Both the position numbers and the translations under genes were made by a program. The notes under the pieces were generated by a model. It was not told where the DNA came from and searched no databases. It saw only the letters and a list, made by a program, of their open reading frames with translations. Positions 59,191-64,000 of a stretch of DNA of 64,000 nt are shown piece after piece. Location of the stretch: assembly GCF_002994745.2 (NCBI RefSeq), contig NC_037094.1, positions 644,001 through 708,000 of the forward strand, written 5' to 3'. The stretch's first letter is position 1; each line of letters begins with the position of its first letter. The stretch comes from Rosa chinensis (lineage: Eukaryota > Streptophyta > Magnoliopsida > Rosales > Rosaceae).

Positions 59191-59516
59191 CAAAAAAACT
59201 TTCCGGTGAGATTTTCAGCAAATTCTTGTAGGCGGTAGCCGGTGACGGGACTCCGGCGAACGTTGACCGGATTCCGGCGACCGATGACCGGACTCCGGCG
59301 AAGTCTCCCATGGTTTCTCTCTCTTCCATTTTCTCTCTCTCTCTAAGTAACAAAGGGGTAAGGGTAAAATGGTATTAAAAAAAATTAAAAAAAAAAAAAA
59401 TCTTAATGGGGTATCAGGGAAGTGTTTTTGGTAAGAGAGAATTAAAAAAACTTAATAGGGTAAGTGGGAAAAAAATCTCTAAAAATGGAGTAAATAGACA
59501 AAAACCCTAAAAAAAA
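59191..59516. other. Spacer with minus-strand CCGG-rich words
   Basis: Contains repeated GACTCCGGCGAA / GATTCCGGCGAC words (59249-59302), a (CT)n run and A runs. No gene is supported. Confidence 0.55.
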
Positions 59517-59859
59517 GGGGGGTGAAATTGGCACTCTTAAAATTACAAACCACACCCCATTTCAATTTTTTAATAATATTTCATCTCAAGTGTTTTTGCA
59601 CTTCCTAAAATACCCTCAAAAATCAGATTTTCTTTTTCTTCTTTTTGGGTCTTTTCTTCCCTTTCTCTCTCTCACTTTCACTCTCACTCGTTCTCTTCTC
59701 CAAAATCACGACGAGGATCCTCTTCTCTCTTTCTTCTCCAGACAAAGCCCAGCCATCTCCGACCAAATTCGCCGACCTCTTCCTCATCTTGCATCTCAAT
59801 TATTGGTTCCCAATACATCATCACGTCCTCATCATCAACCTTACCATGATTGGTCGATG

Positions 59860-60090
59860 GTGAATTTGAACTCTGAATTTTTGTTTTCTGCAATAACTCT
59901 TCGGCTAATTTCCGACAACCTCTGGGCATCAGGTTTCTCAAGATTTGCATCCCCAAAAGAAACATTTAACAAGTCATCCTTATCCCTCTCCCTCGAAAGT
60001 TTCTCCCAATACTTGGTCAAGTATCCAGCACCGGCAGCTGCTGCGAGCCTGCGACAACCCACAAATCCATATCCACTATCCCTTCTAACA
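59860..60090 (-). pseudogene. Unidentified captured coding fragment
   Basis: On the minus strand an uninterrupted frame reads FVRRDSGYGFVGCRRLAAAA, then YLTKYWEKLSRERDKDDLLN and NLEKPDAQRLSEISRRVIAE. It looks like real protein in composition, but I do not recognise it. It is probably another captured piece. Confidence 0.4.
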
Positions 60091-60812
60091 AAGAGAGCCT
60101 AACTTAATACCACCACACACGCTCCTCTTTATTTCAAGCCTCAATACCCCATAACCATAAACTTCCATAAAGCCAAAATTGGGGAGACAACAAAAAACCT
60201 TTGAACCAATGAATCAAACACCCTTTGATTACAAAAAACTCAAACTTGAACCAAAATCCAATGCCCAGTTCATCAAAAACAGAACTTCAGCTGTCAATTC
60301 TCAGCATCAAAAGCTGGAAAATACTACTTCCACAGAACAACACAACACTAAACAGGCATCAATATCCAACTCCCAAAAAACTGAAAAAGAAACCTCCAAT
60401 TTTCTGCAAGAACAAGAACAAAAAAAAAATACAGAACTGAACTCCTCAATCCACAGAAGAAACCAACCAAGAGCAACAATATAAACAACATATATAAAAT
60501 TCCAAGCACTACCCACTTCATAGCAACCTACAAACACTAAAACCCATCACTCAGAAAACTCCACAAACCCCACCAAACCCATTACTGAATCAAACTCATT
60601 CCACCAATCACCATTAGCAAGAATGTGAAAATGTCTCAGTGCTCTGAAAATAAAACAAGAAAAAGATAAGAGACTACGAATTATGAAGGTCCTGGAGGCA
60701 ATCCAAAAGCAGCCCAACTTGTGAATCTTGAAGAATTAGCACCCGCTGCTCTGTTATCTACAGGGCTCCGATGCAACCCACAAGTTCTTACTCATGTCAT
60801 CTCCGATCCTCC

Positions 60813-61093
60813 ATTACATCCCATTGCAAGTATATACAAATAGCTCCGGTCTTGACAGCTGTTGACGAAAATGTATAACCTCCTCAGAGCCTCCTCCAGC
60901 TACTCCAACGGCTCTCGAGTCTCCGGATACCTCTTGAGCTCCGAGATCTTGAGTTGCTCCAATAAATTCCCGATCAGCTTCGATGCTGCGCAAATTGCCT
61001 GCAGTTCTTCTTGTGCATTCTCGTCGTGGCCGCCGCCTTAACTATCATTCCGATCAGCTTCACGGCGTCGAGCCCTATCAACTGAGCCACATT
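60813..61093 (-). pseudogene. Captured fragment of MCA1/MCA2-type calcium channel gene
   Basis: Minus-strand reading gives NVAQLIGLDAVKLIGMIVKA, then TRMHKKNCRQFAQH. After a one-base loss it continues SKLIGNLLEQLKISELKRYP, ETREPLE, stop, LEEALRRLYIFVNSCQDRSY and LYILAMGCN. This is the N-terminal region of plant MCA (mid1-complementing activity) stretch-activated calcium-channel proteins. One frameshift and one internal stop make it non-functional. It abuts the right inverted arm of the TIR element. Confidence 0.85.
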
Positions 61094-61326
61094 GGAGAAG
61101 AAAGAGAGAAGAGGATCCTCGTCGTGATTTTGGAGAAGAGAACGAGTGAGAGTGAAAGTGAGAGAGAGAGAGAGGGAAGAAAAGACCCAAAAAGAAGAAA
61201 AAGAAAATCTGATTTTTGAGGGTATTTTAGGAAGTGCAAAAAGATTTGAGATGAATTATTATTAAAAAATTGAAATGGGGTGTGGTTTACAATTTTTAGG
61301 GTGCCAATTTCACCCCCCAAAAAAAA

Positions 61327-62230
61327 TATGAGGGCAGCAGCAAACATGACGAACTCCTCTTCAGTGCCAAAGAAGGCCCGTCAGCGGCAAAGCAGGTCCG
61401 TACCAAGAAAGCCATCAGCGGCAAAGCAGCTTGTCGCACCGCCAACAAGAATTGCAACTTTGCTTCTTATCTCCCACCACCAACTTTGATCGGTCAATTC
61501 TCAGCACCAAATCGCCAAACTCCAAGGTGTGCACCGCCAAGCCGAGCCTTGCGGCAACATCATCCCATCCTTGGTGTTAACAAAAAAAAAAAAAAAAAGA
61601 GGTTTGCTGCCATTTACTCTGGACACCCAGAAAGAACACGAGAAGCTTGCTTCGTCAGCGACACACACATTGACGCACCGCCACATCCTTCTTCTTACTG
61701 CACCGCCGAGCGGCAACCGCCAAGCACCGTTAAGATGTTCTGCCAAGAGCCTCCGCCATGTTCTTCGATCAAAGCACCGTTAAGATCAATCCACCGCCAA
61801 GCATCATCCACCAAGGGTGGTCTCCGCCAAGCATCATCTACCAAGGGTCATCAGCCAAGGGCCTCCACGAAGCAAAGTGCACCGCCAAACACGGAGAGTC
61901 ATCCGCCAAATGCCAAGCAAAACCACCGCAATACAAAAATGTGACGCAGCTTTGCTTCTTGTCTTGTCGCACCGCCAACAACAAGAACCACCGCTTTGCT
62001 TCTTGTCGCACCGCCAACAAGAACCTCAACTTTGCTTCTTGTCGCACCGCCAATAAGAACCTCCCGACATACCCATTCCTTGCAATCGTCACCGTCAACT
62101 GAACTTGACGGGGTCGTCACCACCATCCTCTCATCATCGTCAGTTCGTGAGCTCATCTCTCTCATTCAGGTCTTGCAGACCACTCCGAGCACTTCTTCGA
62201 AGAACAACCGCAGCTGAACTTCTGTCTCAC
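61327..62230. repeat. Low-complexity repeats rich in CACCGCCAA words
   Basis: Tandem-like units TTTGCTTCTTGTCGCACCGC followed by CAACAAGAACC recur about three times at 61969-62062, with an outlier at 61434-61468. CCGCCAAGCATCATC(C/T)ACCA occurs twice (61794 and 61827). An A16-17 run lies at about 61582. Open frames here overlap on both strands and reflect composition. It may be part of an LTR element leader. Confidence 0.6.
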
Positions 62231-64000
62231 AATCACCTGCATATTTGATCCCGCCATGGCCATTTGCAGCTATATGATTGGAACACCCATCTCATTACTC
62301 TTCACACCCCGAAGCTGATAAGTACACCATCAAGGCATCAATTGCAGCTTCAATTATCCTCAGCTGCCCAACACCCTTCTTCTTCAGTCATCTTCAATTA
62401 TCACAAATGAGATAAGCACCTTCTTTCATATACTCGATCTGTTTACATTTCAAACATGCTCTGCGGTTTTCATTCTTATTTCCTGAGCACAAACCAACCC
62501 ATGAGTTATATATATGGGGCTGCAAACGACCGTGCCACTCCAGACGCTTGCCATGTTTTAACTATATGCATGATCAATTATGCTAGCTACTATACTAAAT
62601 CGATGCCACGTATCAATGGCATGAGTAAATTTGTCTGCACACACATATTCATCCCACCATTTCATGAATGCTCTTGTATATGCGATCTCTAGCTACTTCG
62701 TACAAGCATGCATAGCCATGCCTATTGACACATGCACAGGCCTACAGATGTTTGAACTTTTGCCTTCGAAGTTACTATACATTTCTGGCTTCTTTAGCTC
62801 GTAAGATGCCAACAGAAACTACCCTTCTAACCTTATGTTTTATGGGGCGTGGGTGTATATGTATAAACAATATGTATAAGTGGCTGCATATGCATGTACA
62901 TTAAAGGGTTATCTCACTTTTACCATATGATTTAACGGGTGCATCTATCTAAGCACACAACCTAGCTGCTATGTTTAACTATTACACATAATGAATCTTG
63001 TAGGCTTCCCTGCCAATTTCAGTCAAAACAAATTTGAGTATGGGTTTGTCGTCAAGAGACCACATAGCTTTCACTACTTTCTTAATTACTCGTGCCTATC
63101 CCACGTTGTTTACCAAAAACAAGCAAGAATGTGATTATTTATAATCTTGTTCTACACTTCTACCACAAACAACTGAACGGTGCTCAATAACTTAATGTAC
63201 CCATACCACATATCCATTGTTGTTTTCATTATTATCAAGATGCACCGTCAGTGGTTATAGTCATATGTGATTGCCTACGGCATGTCAGCGTAAATTCGCT
63301 CACTCAATTGACCTCACTGCCTTTAGAAAATGCATGACATGTGCACATATTAGCTAGTAAACTCACATAGCTACTGCATATATGTATACATACGATTAAG
63401 GCCATATGTCGTATATGTTTTTTTTTTTTCCGACATTATAATTGCACATTCAAAATAGCAACCACTCTTGGTCCAAACCTAATTTAGTCATTGTAGTTCA
63501 ATGCTATTTTGGTATATGTTTATATAGGCTCCAGCGCCTAGCGCACATATGATGACCAGTGCACAAATGACGACCTATTTTCATTGCCAATATTAAAAAA
63601 CAAAACAAAACAAAACACGTTAGAAGCACACAAATACAACATGTCATTTGTTATCAACTACTACACTATTGCATTGTTTGTACACTTTGCTCAATTGATA
63701 CATATATTCAAATAATTTGTCTATTTTATCAAAGCACTTGTGCAAGTTGCTAATGTTGATTTCACAAATTCATGTATTAATCATCTTTTTTTTTTTTTTT
63801 CAAGGAAATCCAACTTTCCTGTTGAGCATTTACCTACTTGCAAGGAGTACCTTGATGACGATACTCATATCGATACGTTGACAACTTTAACATGAAGCGT
63901 CATGCTTGGACAACTCCAACATGATTTGGGTACTCATATCAATTCCAACTCCAATCTACTCCAAATCGGCATAAGATAAGTAAACATATCTCCTTCTTTA
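62231..64000. other. Intergenic, nothing recognised
   Basis: AT-rich DNA with T runs at about 63419-63429 and 63787-63800. No coding region, repeat border or RNA gene could be supported. Confidence 0.6.

Larger units (their letters stand above)
59517..61318. mobile_element. Gene-capturing TIR element (Pack-MULE-like)
   Basis: Two inverted arms of about 225 bp (59517 to about 59745, and about 61097-61318) start GGGGGGTGAAATTGGCA and share GAGGATCCTC, AAAATCACGACGAGG and CCTCAAAAATCAGATTTTC. They are flanked by 8 A residues on each side (59509-59516 and 61319-61326). The duplication is thus 8 bp or an imperfect 9, leaving hAT versus Mutator open. The long arms favour Mutator-like. Between them lie pieces of ordinary genes instead of a transposase, notably an MCA1-like fragment next to the right arm. 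Confidence 0.75.

Noticed and set aside
58813..59192. Regularly spaced repeats resembling a CRISPR array
   Set aside because: The units are palindromic and mostly contiguous, spacers are related to each other, and the host is a plant.
61486..61944. 152-codon open frame rich in Pro, Ser and Lys
   Set aside because: It overlaps other frames on both strands in a repeat-rich block including a long A run; no homology recognised.

Overview
The window is nuclear DNA of a flowering plant, almost certainly a eudicot. The genes have many small GT-AG introns, the intergenic DNA is AT-rich, and plant-only families are present (extra-large G protein, plant U-box E3 ligase, small plant purple acid phosphatases, a DUF760 chloroplast protein). 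Gene content and transposon style would fit Rosaceae, but that is an impression only. I read the gene models by eye from splice signals, reading frame and family knowledge. Nothing was aligned by computer.

Layout. 1-2.9 kb: AT-rich intergenic DNA with microsatellites. 2.9-4.5 kb (-): complete six-exon RPB4 gene. 5.5-6.6 kb: a 1.1-kb terminal-inverted-repeat (TIR) element. 6.8-13.4 kb: a non-autonomous Mutator-like element holding a solo LTR that itself holds a second solo LTR, with a target-site duplication (TSD) readable at each level. 13.4-20.8 kb: AT-rich Helitron-like repeats interrupted by a 730-bp TIR element and by a decayed Copia retrotransposon on the minus strand. 21.4-26.0 kb: two tandem small purple acid phosphatase genes (+). 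26.3-27.9 kb (-): a UV-B-induced chloroplast DUF760 protein. 28.7-29.3 kb: hAT-like MITE. 29.6-35.8 kb: a second Copia element of the same family, on the plus strand. 36.1-38.2 kb: SSU72 CTD phosphatase. 39.3-43.4 kb: XLG3-type extra-large G protein. 44.5-45.9 kb: intronless U-box/ARM E3 ligase.

The last 18 kb is rearranged. A segment of about 1.7 kb next to the U-box gene (45.9-47.6 kb) recurs at 54.8-56.5 kb. Both copies carry a dead piece of a small acidic-protein gene whose intact, unrecognised member lies between them (49.9-50.6 kb). Around these are a truncated separase-like 5' gene fragment, a TRIM retroelement, a PIF/Harbinger-like element, a lung-seven-transmembrane-receptor gene fragment, a palindromic minisatellite, and a TIR element carrying a fragment of an MCA1-type calcium-channel gene. 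The final 1.8 kb shows no gene.

The genes do not form one pathway. Three are linked loosely by theme: RPB4 and SSU72 act on RNA polymerase II, XLG3 and the U-box ligase act in signalling and immunity, and the two phosphatases suggest phosphate nutrition. I see no undescribed multi-gene system. The most unusual content is the nested and gene-capturing transposon structure and the small gene family in which one copy lost both splice sites of an intron.
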